Part shown: in pieces, positions 1-8,035 of the stretch
Position numbering within the stretch: position 1 is the stretch's first letter
How the letters are laid out: each line of letters begins with the position of its first letter
DNA from: Anaerolineales bacterium
GTDB taxonomy: Bacteria > Chloroflexota > Anaerolineae > Anaerolineales > Villigracilaceae
Assembly (NCBI GenBank): GCA_030583925.1
Contig: CP129482.1
Location: 62,001 to 126,000 of the forward strand
Direction: 5' to 3'
DNA: 64,000 bases
The notes under the pieces: generated by a model
Databases searched by the model: none
What the model was told of the DNA's origin: nothing
The model's input: only the letters and a program-made list of their open reading frames with translations
Position numbers and translations under genes: made by a program

Positions 1-950
1 CGCATTTCCTCACGCCCGATGCGGATGTGATCGACGACACGCTTGTGTATCGCCGCGGCTGGGACGATTATCTCGTGGTGGTGAACGCATCCAATGACGA
101 CAAGGATCGGACTTGGTTGGAGGCGGTGCGCGATGGAAAAGCGTTGATTGACCATGCGCGTCCGTGGGCGCGGACGTTCGGCTACAACGCGGAGATCCGC
201 AATTTGCGCGATCCGAAAGCGGGCGACGCGATGCGCGTGGACATCGCTTTGCAGGGACCAAAGTCGCGGGAGATTTTGTTTGCGATGGGTGTGGATACGG
301 AAACACGTACACAGGTAAACAAGTTGAAAAGGACGGAGTTGTGCAACGCGGTAATTGGTAATTTTGATTTGATCGTGTCGCGTACGGGTTACACGGGCGA
401 GAAGATGGCGTTCGAGTTGTTTGTGCATCCCGACCGCTCCGTTGATTTTTGGAACGCGATTCTGAAAGCGGGCGAGCCGTTCGGCGTCAAACCCGTGGGG
501 CTGGGAGCGCGCGACTCTTTGCGAACCGAAGCGGGACTTCCGTTGTACGGGCATGAGATGGGGCTTGGGTCGAAGGGTTCCGGCGAACGCGATCTTGGCG
601 TTGCCGAGGGCGGATTTGGTTCGTACGTGAAAACGTACAAGCCGTGGTTCATCGGGCGGGATGCGTTCGTGGCGCGCGAGAAAGAACGCAAGGGTGTGGT
701 CGTCCGCTTCACGTTCGACGAGCAACGCGTCCGCATGGCGCACAACGGCGACCCGGTGGTCAACGCGAACGGCGAACGAATCGGCTTCGTCACCTCCTGC
801 GCGATCGACAGCGCGAGGTTCATCACCGGTCAGGCGTTTGTGGATTTGAAGTATGCGAAGGAAGGCACGCCGATTCTGATTCATCAAGGCGGCGTGATGG
901 ATCGTCCCGCTTCGACGGCGAAAGTGGTGAGTCGATTCGCGAAGTTGTAG
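1..950 (+). CDS. gcvT: GcvT-family aminomethyltransferase, 5' end outside the window
   Basis: The frame is open from base 3, so the N-terminus lies upstream of the window; about 315 C-terminal residues are visible. The family transfers the aminomethyl carbon of glycine to tetrahydrofolate in the glycine cleavage system. Typical GcvT landmarks are present in order: a folate-domain stretch VVVNASNDDKDRTWL, then ALQGPKSREIL, SRTGYTGEKMAFELF, and GLGARDSLRTEAGLPLYGHEM split over the central domain, followed by the C-terminal beta domain with GERIGFVTSC. No other gcv gene is visible downstream, so folate-dependent relatives (demethylases, YgfZ-like) cannot be fully excluded, but the motifs fit GcvT proper. 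Confidence 0.85.
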   Translation, partial: HFLTPDADVIDDTLVYRRGWDDYLVVVNASNDDKDRTWLEAVRDGKALIDHARPWARTFGYNAEIRNLRDPKAGDAMRVDIALQGPKSREILFAMGVDTETRTQVNKLKRTELCNAVIGNFDLIVSRTGYTGEKMAFELFVHPDRSVDFWNAILKAGEPFGVKPVGLGARDSLRTEAGLPLYGHEMGLGSKGSGERDLGVAEGGFGSYVKTYKPWFIGRDAFVAREKERKGVVVRFTFDEQRVRMAHNGDPVVNANGERIGFVTSCAIDSARFITGQAFVDLKYAKEGTPILIHQGGVMDRPASTAKVVSRFAKL

Positions 951-1041
951 GAAACGATACCCTAGATGCACACCGTACGCTGGATGCCAGATTGATTCAA
1001 GCCGCAAAGGAAAAGAAGATACAAGTATTGGAGGTGTCAGA

Positions 1042-1263
1042 ATGAATACGTACACATACACAGAAGCGCGTGAAAAATTTGCGAAAGTCCTGGAGCAGGC
1101 GGCGAAGTATGGCGAGGTGCGAATCAAGCGGCGCGATGGTCAGGTGTTTGTCATCAAACCGCAAAAGCGCACAGGGTCTCCGCTAGCGGTGACTGGGATC
1201 AAGTTGAATCTCAGCCGCGACGAGATATTGCAAAGCATCGAGGAAGGACGAAAAGCCTTCTAA
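1042..1263 (+). CDS. Phd/YefM-family antitoxin, apparently orphan
   Basis: A 73-residue protein starting TYTEAREKFAKVLEQA, the usual opening of Phd/YefM antitoxins, which dimerise, bind their own promoter and neutralise a toxin through the C-terminal tail. The tail here is short and ends LSRDEILQSIEEGRKAF. The start is fixed by a GGAGGT Shine-Dalgarno eight bases upstream. No complete toxin follows. A short open frame directly upstream (about 953-1045) overlaps this start as ATGA and resembles the C-terminus of a PIN-domain toxin, so the module may be a decayed pair. Confidence 0.7.
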   Translation: MNTYTYTEAREKFAKVLEQAAKYGEVRIKRRDGQVFVIKPQKRTGSPLAVTGIKLNLSRDEILQSIEEGRKAF

Positions 1264-1362
1264 ACATAGAATCCAAACGGCGAAGGCGCTCAGCCGCGCG
1301 AGGATTTGAGCGTTCGGATAGAGTTGCTTCGGTGATGATAAAAGTAAAGTTCAGGAATTAGG

Positions 1363-2133
1363 ATGAACACAAAGGAAGAGATCGTCCACAATTGGCTGCC
1401 GCGTTATACCGATACCGCGCTCAAGGATTTCGGCAAATACATCTTGCTCGTCAATTTCGAAGATTATTTGCATATGTTCTCGGAATGGTATAACGTCCCG
1501 ATTCGAGGAGCCGAGAAACCCATGCCCAACGTGACGGCGGAGGGCATCACGTTGATCAACTTTGGGATGGGCAGTCCCAACGCCGCCACTGTGATGGATC
1601 TGTTGGGCGCGATCCAACCGCGAGCGTGCCTGTTTCTGGGTAAATGCGGCGGACTCAAGCGAAAGAGCAAAGTCGGCGACTTGATCCTGCCGATCGCCGC
1701 TATTCGCGGCGAAGGGACCTCCAACGATTACTTTCCGCTCGAAGTGCCGGCGCTTCCAGCCTTCAGCCTGCAAAAAGCCATCTCCGCTACGATTCACGAG
1801 TACGGACGCGACTATTGGACCGGCACGGTTTACACCACCAACCGCCGCGTCTGGGAACATGACGATAAATTCAAAGCCTACTTACGCGGTATGCGCGCCA
1901 TGGCAATTGACATGGAAACTGCCACACTATTCAGCGTCGGATTCCACAATGAGATTCCCACCGGCGCGTTACTCTTGGTCTCAGACCAGCCGATGGTTCC
2001 CAGCGGCGTGAAGACCGCCAAAAGCGATAAGAAAGTCTCGCAGAAATTTCTGGATATGCACCTGCGGATCGGGATCGATTCGCTGAAAGAATTGATCAAC
2101 AAGGGCGAGTCGGTCAAGCATTTGCGATTTTAG
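1363..2133 (+). CDS. amn: AMP nucleosidase, short form
   Basis: A 256-residue protein of the nucleoside phosphorylase/hydrolase superfamily. It should split AMP into adenine and ribose 5-phosphate. Visible landmarks: the phosphate/ribose-binding stretch NFGMGSPNAATVMDLL, FLGKCGGLK, and the purine/ribose signature MAIDMETATLFSVGF followed by LLLVSDQP. It corresponds to the catalytic domain only; the long enterobacterial enzyme has an additional N-terminal regulatory domain. It stands alone between unrelated genes and is followed by a hairpin repeat at 2168-2228. A related purine nucleosidase is the main alternative. Confidence 0.75.
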   Translation: MNTKEEIVHNWLPRYTDTALKDFGKYILLVNFEDYLHMFSEWYNVPIRGAEKPMPNVTAEGITLINFGMGSPNAATVMDLLGAIQPRACLFLGKCGGLKRKSKVGDLILPIAAIRGEGTSNDYFPLEVPALPAFSLQKAISATIHEYGRDYWTGTVYTTNRRVWEHDDKFKAYLRGMRAMAIDMETATLFSVGFHNEIPTGALLLVSDQPMVPSGVKTAKSDKKVSQKFLDMHLRIGIDSLKELINKGESVKHLRF

Positions 2134-2167
2134 GGAGTGGAGAAAAGGGTGAGCAAAAGCTTTCTCT

Positions 2168-2228
2168 GCCACAGAGAACACAGAGTTCTTTGAGAAAAAA
2201 ACTCAAAATCTCTGTGAACTCTGTAGCT
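2168..2228. repeat. Imperfect palindromic repeat, GCCACAGAG family
   Basis: Starts GCCACAGAGAACACAGAG and ends with its near-complement CTCTGTGAACTCTGTAGC, giving a long imperfect hairpin just after amn. Related copies occur at 2879-2938, 48547-48610, 53133-53200 and 59589-59643. It may also serve as a transcription terminator. Confidence 0.7.
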
Positions 2229-2299
2229 TCACCCCTCTCAATTAGCCACTCCCCGATTTTAAGAGCGGAGACAGTCCGCTCATTGACGGAGTAGGTTGA

Positions 2300-2833
2300 A
2301 TGAAACTTTCAAAGCTAACTTTGAGCTTGATATTTATCTGGTCGATCTTCATGGGCATTACGGTCGGCGCCATCGGATTCGGGGCGATCTTTCCATCCAC
2401 GAATCGACTCGCCAAACCGTTGGTCTGTCCGCATGGAGACATGCAATTGGAGACGCAGACATATACTCCCACGCCGGTGGAAACGGTCACCACGCTGACA
2501 TGGTATTGTGTGGATCCGTCCACTGGCGAGAAAACCGAGATCGGTCTCTTCCCAATGAGTTTGTATACGGGTGTTTTCTACGGGCTAATCTTATTCGCGC
2601 TCATTTATTTCGGCATCAAAATCTGGGGGAAGCCATTGGGCAAGACATTTTCCAGCGCGCCGCCGACACCGATTAAGCGCACCAGCGCTCCCACCCCACA
2701 TTTCGGAGAAATATCTGCGGGCGCGGGAAATGCTCTCAGGCGGATGAAGGAACTGCAGCAATTGCGCGATGCGAACCTCATCAGTGAATCGGAGTATGAA
2801 CAAAAGCGCGCCGAGGTGTTGAAGGAACTGTGA
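2300..2833 (+). CDS. Membrane protein with C-terminal SHOCT domain
   Basis: 177 residues. Two hydrophobic segments (about residues 8-30 and 90-110) flank an exported loop containing two cysteines. The last about 30 residues, LQQLRDANLISESEYEQKR and following, match the SHOCT short C-terminal domain, a small helical module often found at the end of bacterial membrane or lipid-associated proteins and thought to mediate oligomerisation. The function is unknown. It is monocistronic and separated from its neighbours by palindromic repeats. Confidence 0.55.
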   Translation: MKLSKLTLSLIFIWSIFMGITVGAIGFGAIFPSTNRLAKPLVCPHGDMQLETQTYTPTPVETVTTLTWYCVDPSTGEKTEIGLFPMSLYTGVFYGLILFALIYFGIKIWGKPLGKTFSSAPPTPIKRTSAPTPHFGEISAGAGNALRRMKELQQLRDANLISESEYEQKRAEVLKEL

Positions 2834-2856
2834 CATTGTCTCTGGGAACGCGATTA

Positions 2857-2965
2857 GACCTCTTGCGAAAGTCATTTTCGCCACAGAGAACACAGAGAAA
2901 AAGAGAATTTCTCAAAGGTCTCTGTGGACTCTGTGGCTAAGCAAGAAACACTTATGCAAGAGGTC
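2857..2965. repeat. Nested palindromic repeat
   Basis: A perfect 10-bp outer inverted repeat (GACCTCTTGC at 2857-2866 and GCAAGAGGTC at 2956-2965) encloses a copy of the GCCACAGAG-family hairpin (2879-2938). The nesting suggests one repeat inserted into another. Confidence 0.7.
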
Positions 2966-3053
2966 AATTGAATGGATCTAACGCTGTGATCTTGGAATAA
3001 AAAATCCGAGGCATGACCGCTTCGGATTTTTTGATTTACGATACAATCTCCCC

Positions 3054-3932
3054 ATGAAAAAAGGCACGCGGACATCGAGCTTTGGAATCTCCCGGCGCAT
3101 CAGCCACGATTCGTCGGACTATTACAACTCGAAACTTTATTCCGAACTCGGCGACCACTCACGCTCCGCCGCCGAACCTGTCGAAGATTCTCCGTTTCCT
3201 GTTGAATACGAAAACAAAATCATCCTCGGTTCCTCCGAGCGGATGAACGAGATTCCCGATAATTCCTTGCATCTCATGGTCACGTCACCGCCGTATAACG
3301 TCTCGAAGGAATACGACGCCGACCTTTCGCTCAAAGAATATTTGCAACTTCTGCGGAATGTCTTTTCTGAGACGTATCGTGTCCTCGTCCACGGCGGACG
3401 CGCCTGCGTCAACGTCGCCAACCTTGGGCGCAAGCCCTACATCCCCCTGTCCGATTACATCTCCCGCATGATGCTCGATATCGGCTTCAAAATGCGCGGC
3501 GAGATCATCTGGGCAAAAGGCGCGGGCGCGGGCATTTCGATGGCGTGGGGCAGTTGGCAATCGGCGTCGAATCCCGTCTTGCGCGATACGCACGAATACA
3601 TCCTTGTCTTTTCCAAAGGCGCGTTCGACCGCAAAAAAGGACGCAAGGAAAACACGATCTCCAAAGAACAATTCATGGAATGGACCAAGTCCGTGTGGAC
3701 GATAAACCCCGAATCGGCGAAGAAGGTCAAACACCCCGCGCCGTTCCCGGTCGAGTTGCCGTATCGCCTGATCCAACTCTACACTTTCAAAGGCGACGTG
3801 GTGCTCGATCCCTTCATGGGAAGCGGTTCGACCGCCATCGCCGCGTTGAAGTCCGAACGAAAATTCGTCGGCTACGATGTGGATCCGGAATACATTAGTC
3901 TGGCAGAAAAACGAATCGCGAAGGATTCGTGA
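3054..3932 (+). CDS. Solitary site-specific DNA methyltransferase (N4-cytosine/N6-adenine type)
   Basis: 292 residues. Catalytic motif IV (TSPPYNV, about residue 80) precedes the AdoMet-binding motif I (LDPFMGSGSTAIAA, about residue 255), the order seen in beta-type amino-methyltransferases. The central part would hold the target-recognition region. No restriction endonuclease, specificity subunit or other partner lies nearby, so it is probably an orphan regulatory or protective methyltransferase. The first about 45 residues look disordered and have no motif, so the true start may be further downstream. A strong hairpin terminator follows at 3965-4003. Confidence 0.85.
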   Translation: MKKGTRTSSFGISRRISHDSSDYYNSKLYSELGDHSRSAAEPVEDSPFPVEYENKIILGSSERMNEIPDNSLHLMVTSPPYNVSKEYDADLSLKEYLQLLRNVFSETYRVLVHGGRACVNVANLGRKPYIPLSDYISRMMLDIGFKMRGEIIWAKGAGAGISMAWGSWQSASNPVLRDTHEYILVFSKGAFDRKKGRKENTISKEQFMEWTKSVWTINPESAKKVKHPAPFPVELPYRLIQLYTFKGDVVLDPFMGSGSTAIAALKSERKFVGYDVDPEYISLAEKRIAKDS

Positions 3933-3964
3933 AATCGTCGCCCCCGTGATGTTTGCGCTTAAAT

Positions 3965-4003
3965 GATGAACGCCAGGGTGAGGGGGGCACCCTAGCGTTC
4001 ATC
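3965..4003 (+). terminator. Hairpin terminator after the methyltransferase gene
   Basis: Arms GATGAACGCCAGGGTG and CACCCTAGCGTTCATC pair over 16 positions with one mismatch around a G-rich loop. The tail GCTTTGAAT is only weakly T-rich. It sits about 90 bp before the left attachment site of the integrated element. Confidence 0.6.
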
Positions 4004-4090
4004 GCTTTGAATATTACTATATCCCTACCGGTTTTGCAAGAGGAGATTTATTAGCGTTTCATAATAAACTGGGCTGGCTTGTCCATATCT

Positions 4091-4127
4091 ATGCCCCGGG
4101 CGGGAATCGAACCCACATCTAAGCCTT
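4091..4127. other. attL: left attachment site (displaced 3' end of tRNA-Arg)
   Basis: 37 bp identical to 15242-15278. It is the 3' part of a tRNA gene read on the minus strand (anticodon-loop edge, T-arm and acceptor) without the 5' half, so it is a remnant displaced by integration. The integrase stop codon lies only about 10 bp away. Confidence 0.9.
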
Positions 4128-4136
4128 GTGTGTTCA

Positions 4137-4961
4137 TCAGCGTTTGAGGTTGGCCATGGGTAAAAATGGGCGGGCGGATTCGAGCTCGAGATTGCCGGTG
4201 TAATGCTCGACCATTTCGATAGAACTCCAACGGCCTGCTTTTTGAGCGGTGCGTGAGGGCATGCCGTAGATGGTGGACAGCGTGGCGAACGAGGAGCGTA
4301 GATCGTGGGCGGAGATTTTGAAACCGATTGATTTCGAGAGTCTTTTGAAAATGCAAGCGATTCCGTTTCCGGTGAGAGCCTTCCCCGTTTTTATATTGAC
4401 GAATAAATTACCGACGCCGTCGGCAGGCTTGCGAAATTTCAACCAGTGTTGAATCAAGTGCGCGGTCTCGATGGAAAAAACAGCATAGCCCCACTGAGCG
4501 CCTTTACAAAGCGCTTTGGCAGTGTTCGAATCGAGATCAATATCGGCGAGGCGCAGTGAGCCGAGCTCTTGACGACGAAAACCAGTATCGAGGCCGAGAG
4601 CGACGAGGGCGAGATCACGAGCGCCGCTGGCGGTGTGCGTGTTGAACGACGCTAGGACTTGGAGCGCTTTGTCGGGATCGAGCGACCTGCGCGGGGTAGA
4701 TTTGATGCGGGGGATTTTTGCGGCGAGCGCGGGATGTAAAGCGCCGAACTTCCACTTCAAAAATTTTTTTACACAAAAGAGGGCGACGTTTTGTTGGGCG
4801 TTCCCCCACCCGGGGCGGGTGATGAATTGAATCAACTGTGCCGCATCGAGCGCAGCGAGATTGCAAACACTCACGAGCGCGGCAAGGATACGACGGTAAC
4901 TGTCTTTCGTTGAATCGCTGTAAGGGTGCGAAGCAAGAAAGGTTTCGATCTCATTATTCAT
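4137..4961 (-). CDS. Tyrosine recombinase (integrase)
   Basis: 274 residues: an N-terminal SAM-like DNA-binding domain (about 1-85) and a catalytic domain. Active-site residues can be seen: the first Arg in GFRRQELGSL, the His-x-x-Arg box in SAHDLRSSFATL, and the nucleophile Tyr in MVEHYTGNLE near the C-terminus. GRWSS occupies the place of the usual second His/Trp box. It should integrate and excise the surrounding element at the tRNA-Arg site. It reads outward toward attL, with about 10 bp between its stop and the core repeat, and is divergent from the rest of the element. Confidence 0.95.
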   Translation of the reverse strand: MNNEIETFLASHPYSDSTKDSYRRILAALVSVCNLAALDAAQLIQFITRPGWGNAQQNVALFCVKKFLKWKFGALHPALAAKIPRIKSTPRRSLDPDKALQVLASFNTHTASGARDLALVALGLDTGFRRQELGSLRLADIDLDSNTAKALCKGAQWGYAVFSIETAHLIQHWLKFRKPADGVGNLFVNIKTGKALTGNGIACIFKRLSKSIGFKISAHDLRSSFATLSTIYGMPSRTAQKAGRWSSIEMVEHYTGNLELESARPFLPMANLKR

Positions 4962-5027
4962 TTTTCACCTCAATATACGGTAATCCCAGGCGCGGCATGC
5001 CCCCGAGCCTGTGCGATGACTCTCGAT

Positions 5028-5050
5028 GCTTCACCATCGAGAACGAAGCG
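5028..5050. promoter_or_regulatory. Hairpin in the divergent control region of the element
   Basis: The 175-bp gap between the integrase and the first rightward gene holds a short inverted repeat with arms CTCGATG and CATCGAG. Its position between divergent genes suggests an operator or a leader hairpin. This is inference from position only. Confidence 0.3.
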
Positions 5051-5136
5051 CCGAGACCCACCACGCAAGGACCTGCGACGGAGCCGCGTGAGGGTCATCG
5101 GCAAAAATATTTTACACGATGAAAGGACTTGCGACA

Positions 5137-6024
5137 ATGAGTAACAAAAATAAAGTAATTGCGGCTGGCGGGTTTTATTTGCTGGTCGGCGGCTTGCTGT
5201 TTTATGCGGCGAGCCGAACGCTGCACTTTGTGCAGAACGTGATGGCGAATTCGACTTGGGGATATCTTTTTCTCCTTGCGACCGGCGGCGGAGCGTTGAT
5301 CTGGCTGTTTGTATATCTTTCGTTCGCTGACGGCGCAAAACAGCGTGCCTTGGCTTTCGTGATGGGTCTTGTGGACCTGATCGGCGAAATGGCGCTGGTG
5401 TATGCGGATACGATCTTCGTCGGCGATCAAGCGGGTCTTGTGAAGATGAGCGAGGATGAGATGGAGACGTTTGTGATCGTCAGCGTGGCGATCGTGGGCG
5501 TGAACATCTTCGCGGGGTATCTTTTCAAACTCTTTGATACGACTGCAGAGCAGGAACAACAAGCGCGCGACCTGGTTGATCACGTTGCGGCCGAAACTAT
5601 GAAACAGTTAAATACGCCGAATGCAAAGGCGCAGATGGTAAGCGAGCTTGCGCCGATTCTCGCGGAAAGCATCAAGGCGAAAGTTTCGCATGAGATCATG
5701 ATGCGGACTGCTCAAAGCGGCGGGATTCCTGCTCAGGCTGTCGGGCTGAATATTCCCTCGGCGGCTGATAAAAAGGAGTTGGCGCTTGGCGTTCCTTTTT
5801 TATCGGAGACATCGCCGACTGGGGCGCTATGGCTGAGGAGCATCACGGCGAAGGATGGCACAAAGCGCCGCGCGTTTTGCCTGGCTTGTTTGCGGGAGGG
5901 GAAAAGTTGGATTGGCGGCGATTTGTGCGACCACTTCGAAGCGGTGAAGGTAGTGGCTCCCGCGGCAGAGCTCGACCCGGCGATAGATCTGAATACGTCC
6001 GCTGCGCCGGATGTGGGCAAGTGA
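5137..6024 (+). CDS. Four-segment membrane protein of the element, unknown family
   Basis: About 295 residues. Four hydrophobic stretches (near residues 5-24, 38-60, 72-92 and 110-130) are followed by a long cytoplasmic region with an amphipathic helical part (about 140-195) and a short Cys-containing segment AFCLACL...GDLCDHF that could bind a metal. The ATG at 5137 is preferred over the one at 5119 because AAAGGA lies nine bases before it. I do not recognise the family. As the first rightward gene of the element it may be a virion or replication-complex membrane protein. Confidence 0.6.
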   Translation: MSNKNKVIAAGGFYLLVGGLLFYAASRTLHFVQNVMANSTWGYLFLLATGGGALIWLFVYLSFADGAKQRALAFVMGLVDLIGEMALVYADTIFVGDQAGLVKMSEDEMETFVIVSVAIVGVNIFAGYLFKLFDTTAEQEQQARDLVDHVAAETMKQLNTPNAKAQMVSELAPILAESIKAKVSHEIMMRTAQSGGIPAQAVGLNIPSAADKKELALGVPFLSETSPTGALWLRSITAKDGTKRRAFCLACLREGKSWIGGDLCDHFEAVKVVAPAAELDPAIDLNTSAAPDVGK

Positions 6025-6116
6025 TGACGCCCGGACGCTCTCGCCGTAAGAAATATCATTCTCCGGCTTGTAAACAGCAGGCCTATCGAAAGCGGCGGCG
6101 CGTTACGGTGAGATGA
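5925..6116 (+). CDS. Small zinc-ribbon-like protein overlapping the previous gene out of frame
   Basis: The last about 38 codons of this frame encode RCAGCGQV, then KKYHSPACKQQAYRKRRR. This CxxC ... YHSPAC ... AYRKRRR pattern is the same as in small zinc-binding, basic-tailed proteins that are common in phages and mobile elements. The frame is open from 5829. The start is not clear: GTG at 5925 or another alternative codon inside the upstream gene would be needed, so only about 5991-6116 is well supported. It overlaps the membrane-protein gene in another frame. Confidence 0.45.
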   Translation: MRPLRSGEGSGSRGRARPGDRSEYVRCAGCGQVMTPGRSRRKKYHSPACKQQAYRKRRRVTVR

Positions 6117-6173
6117 ACGTAACACGGGCGCGCGAGGGCAGGCGCGCCCGAATAGAACAAAGGAGATAACAAT

Positions 6174-6794
6174 ATGCAGGACATTGAAGTTAATGTTTTT
6201 ATTCAGTCATTGCGCGGTCATCAATCCACGATCGTTCTTGCTTACTTGTTATTGGGGCGGGCTTTAACCATTGACGAGTTGGCAATATGTACAGGTCTCA
6301 ATGATGACACGGTGCGATCTGCTGTGAAAGGCTTGGCGGGGAAGGGCTTGTTATTTGTGCAGAGAGGCGAGAGAGGGAAGCAGACCTGGCTCCCGAGTGG
6401 GGATACTTTTTTCGGGAGACTACTCGGTCAGAATCCGAAAATCTCGGAACCTGGTTCTTCTTCTTCGAGTAGTTTTGAAGACTCTTCTTATCTACCTCAA
6501 GAACAAGAAGAACAGGCAGAATCCGAAAATTTCGGAATCTGCCTTGCGGCGTGTGATGAGTTTGGAATACGGGAGCCAAAGCGGAGCAAGATTTCACGGT
6601 TGAAGCATGTGACGCCCGAATTGATTCGGGCCCATGTAATGCAAGTGCGCGATGACAATTTGCCGCTTGGGACGGCGATACATCGAATCGAATTTAACTG
6701 GATGCCGGAGGCAAAATATCTGGAGCCGCAAAAGACCGTAAAAGGATATTGGAATCGATATTTTGACTTTGGCGGAGAAAGCGAGGAAGAATGA
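6174..6794 (+). CDS. Winged-helix DNA-binding protein, possible replication initiator
   Basis: 206 residues. Residues 5-70 form a winged helix-turn-helix (ALTIDELAICTGLNDDTVRSAVKGL then a beta wing GLLFVQRGERG). A middle segment rich in Ser and Glu/Gln is followed by a C-terminal helical domain. A Shine-Dalgarno AAAGGAG precedes the ATG. The gene body itself contains inverted and direct repeats at 6427-6543, as seen in some initiator genes that carry their own origin or binding sites. It starts an apparent operon of overlapping small genes. Alternative: transcriptional regulator. Confidence 0.55.
   Translation: MQDIEVNVFIQSLRGHQSTIVLAYLLLGRALTIDELAICTGLNDDTVRSAVKGLAGKGLLFVQRGERGKQTWLPSGDTFFGRLLGQNPKISEPGSSSSSSFEDSSYLPQEQEEQAESENFGICLAACDEFGIREPKRSKISRLKHVTPELIRAHVMQVRDDNLPLGTAIHRIEFNWMPEAKYLEPQKTVKGYWNRYFDFGGESEEE
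6427..6543. repeat. Repeat cluster inside the winged-helix gene
   Basis: CAGAATCCGAAAAT occurs twice, near 6428 and 6519. Each copy is followed by a partial palindrome, the second being TCCGAAAATTTCGGA. Between them, CCTGGTTCTTCTTCTTCG is nearly complementary to the downstream CAAGAACAAGAAGAACAGG, so the whole block could fold into a long hairpin or act as paired protein-binding sites. Confidence 0.55.
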
Positions 6795-7213
6795 AAAAAC
6801 TGATCTTGATTTGTTTAACATTGGCGATCGCAAGCCTGGCTTGTTTGGAACCCGTCGCGATCGCGCGGGGACCTGCGCCGACGGCGACGGAGGCGTTTGT
6901 ATCGCAAACAATCGAACCATCTATCGTGGTGTATTGGGTGGGGGAGGAGCTGGGGAGCGATTCGACTCTCACCCCGTTTATTTCTTGGGCGGGAGAGTGG
7001 GATGGCTGCGCCGAGGTGATCGCTGAAATTGCCCTGCACATGCGGATGGGGAATAGCGCCAACACTACGATTTTGTCTTGGCTGAAGCATGGGGACGTGG
7101 TGCGAGTGATCAGCAAGGATCATGCGGATTGGTGGCTCATCGAGCGCGGCGGCGTGGTCGGATATGCGCGCTCGATCTATCTGCGATCGGTAGATTGTGA
7201 GGTTGTGAAATGA
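6791..7213 (+). CDS. Lipoprotein with SH3-like (SH3b) domain
   Basis: 140 residues. A hydrophobic leader ends in the lipobox SLAC at residue 18, predicting a lipid-anchored exported protein. The C-terminal half, from ALHMRMGNSANTTIL to VVGYARSIYL, has the pattern of bacterial SH3b domains, which often bind peptidoglycan. The gene overlaps its upstream neighbour by ATGA, implying translational coupling. In a mobile element it could serve cell-surface modification or superinfection exclusion; this is speculation. Confidence 0.6.
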   Translation: MKKLILICLTLAIASLACLEPVAIARGPAPTATEAFVSQTIEPSIVVYWVGEELGSDSTLTPFISWAGEWDGCAEVIAEIALHMRMGNSANTTILSWLKHGDVVRVISKDHADWWLIERGGVVGYARSIYLRSVDCEVVK

Positions 7214-7437
7214 CTACGCAAAAAGATAATTCAGTTGAGCGCTTCATCGAGATGGTCGAACGAATGCGCGAAGCGCAGCGGGCTTACTTTGAGACGAAAT
7301 CAAATAAGGCGCTGCGTGATTCGATGTCGTTTGAAAAGATGGTAGATGCCTGGCTTGTGGCGCGGCGGATTGATATGCAAAAGCTCGCCAAATGGAGCGG
7401 GATACAGGAGGAACAAGATCATGACACTGGACGTTAA
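7210..7437 (+). CDS. Small acidic/helical protein of the element, unknown
   Basis: 75 residues, predicted mostly helical (VERFIEMVERMREAQRAYF and so on), with no recognised domain. It overlaps the lipoprotein gene by ATGA, consistent with a coupled operon, and its 3' end overlaps the next start. Confidence 0.5.
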   Translation: MTTQKDNSVERFIEMVERMREAQRAYFETKSNKALRDSMSFEKMVDAWLVARRIDMQKLAKWSGIQEEQDHDTGR

Positions 7438-7702
7438 AACCTGTTTAATTTGCGATGATGTCGCGGTGATCGAGGTGCTCTCGTTGAAGCTTCAAAGAGC
7501 GCCATTGTGCGGCGTTCATTGGGCGGACTATTGCGAGAGTGAAGCGAGTTTGACCAGTGATGAAGTGCGTAAGTTTTTCGATGACGGCTCGCCAGGGGAT
7601 GAGCCCGATTCGATTCCCGTCGCGGTGGAGATGTGGAACGAGGAGAAGCGCACAGACGAGGAGCCCGGCGAGTATAGAACGGATGAGCAGGAGAGGCGAT
7701 AG
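7421..7702 (+). CDS. Small Cys-containing acidic protein of the element, unknown
   Basis: About 93 residues, strongly acidic, with CLICDD near the N-terminus and a LCGVHW segment, a possible zinc-binding knuckle. The start at 7421 is set by a near-perfect AGGAGG nine bases upstream. The previous gene ends inside it. No family recognised. Confidence 0.5.
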   Translation: MTLDVKTCLICDDVAVIEVLSLKLQRAPLCGVHWADYCESEASLTSDEVRKFFDDGSPGDEPDSIPVAVEMWNEEKRTDEEPGEYRTDEQERR

Positions 7703-7729
7703 AATGGTTCTTGGAGCTGCGCCCGTGAC

Positions 7730-8035
7730 ATGCGAGAAAAACGACAACGCGAGGAATACCGCGCGCGGTGGGGGGAGCGCGCAACGAGAATCATCTTGGC
7801 GGCAATTGCCGCTGTGGCCGCGCGGGCAAGTGGGGAGGACGTCGCGGTTACCATCCTCGCGCTCGTATTACTTATGGGTGCGGGTGAGGTCGTCGCTGAG
7901 TTTTTGTCCTGGCGCGGCTACCGAGCAAGAATTTGTTCGCTGGATGAAAAACGCTCTCGGCGCCGCCGAATTCGGAGCGCTCAGCCTGGCATGGGTAAAA
8001 GAAAACGCAAAAAGAGATCTGCGCCTCCACGATGA
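7730..8035 (+). CDS. Small membrane protein of the element
   Basis: 101 residues: a basic N-terminus, hydrophobic segments at about residues 21-35 and 40-60, then a very basic tail. No family recognised. It competes with another frame in the same stretch (7704-8120). I prefer this one for the first half because its hydrophobic pattern looks like a real membrane protein. Confidence 0.4.
   Translation: MREKRQREEYRARWGERATRIILAAIAAVAARASGEDVAVTILALVLLMGAGEVVAEFLSWRGYRARICSLDEKRSRRRRIRSAQPGMGKRKRKKRSAPPR

Noticed and set aside
7704..7929. Alternative frame to the small membrane protein at 7730
   Set aside because: It lacks a protein-like composition in this half; only its last part (from about 7944) looks real and is listed separately.
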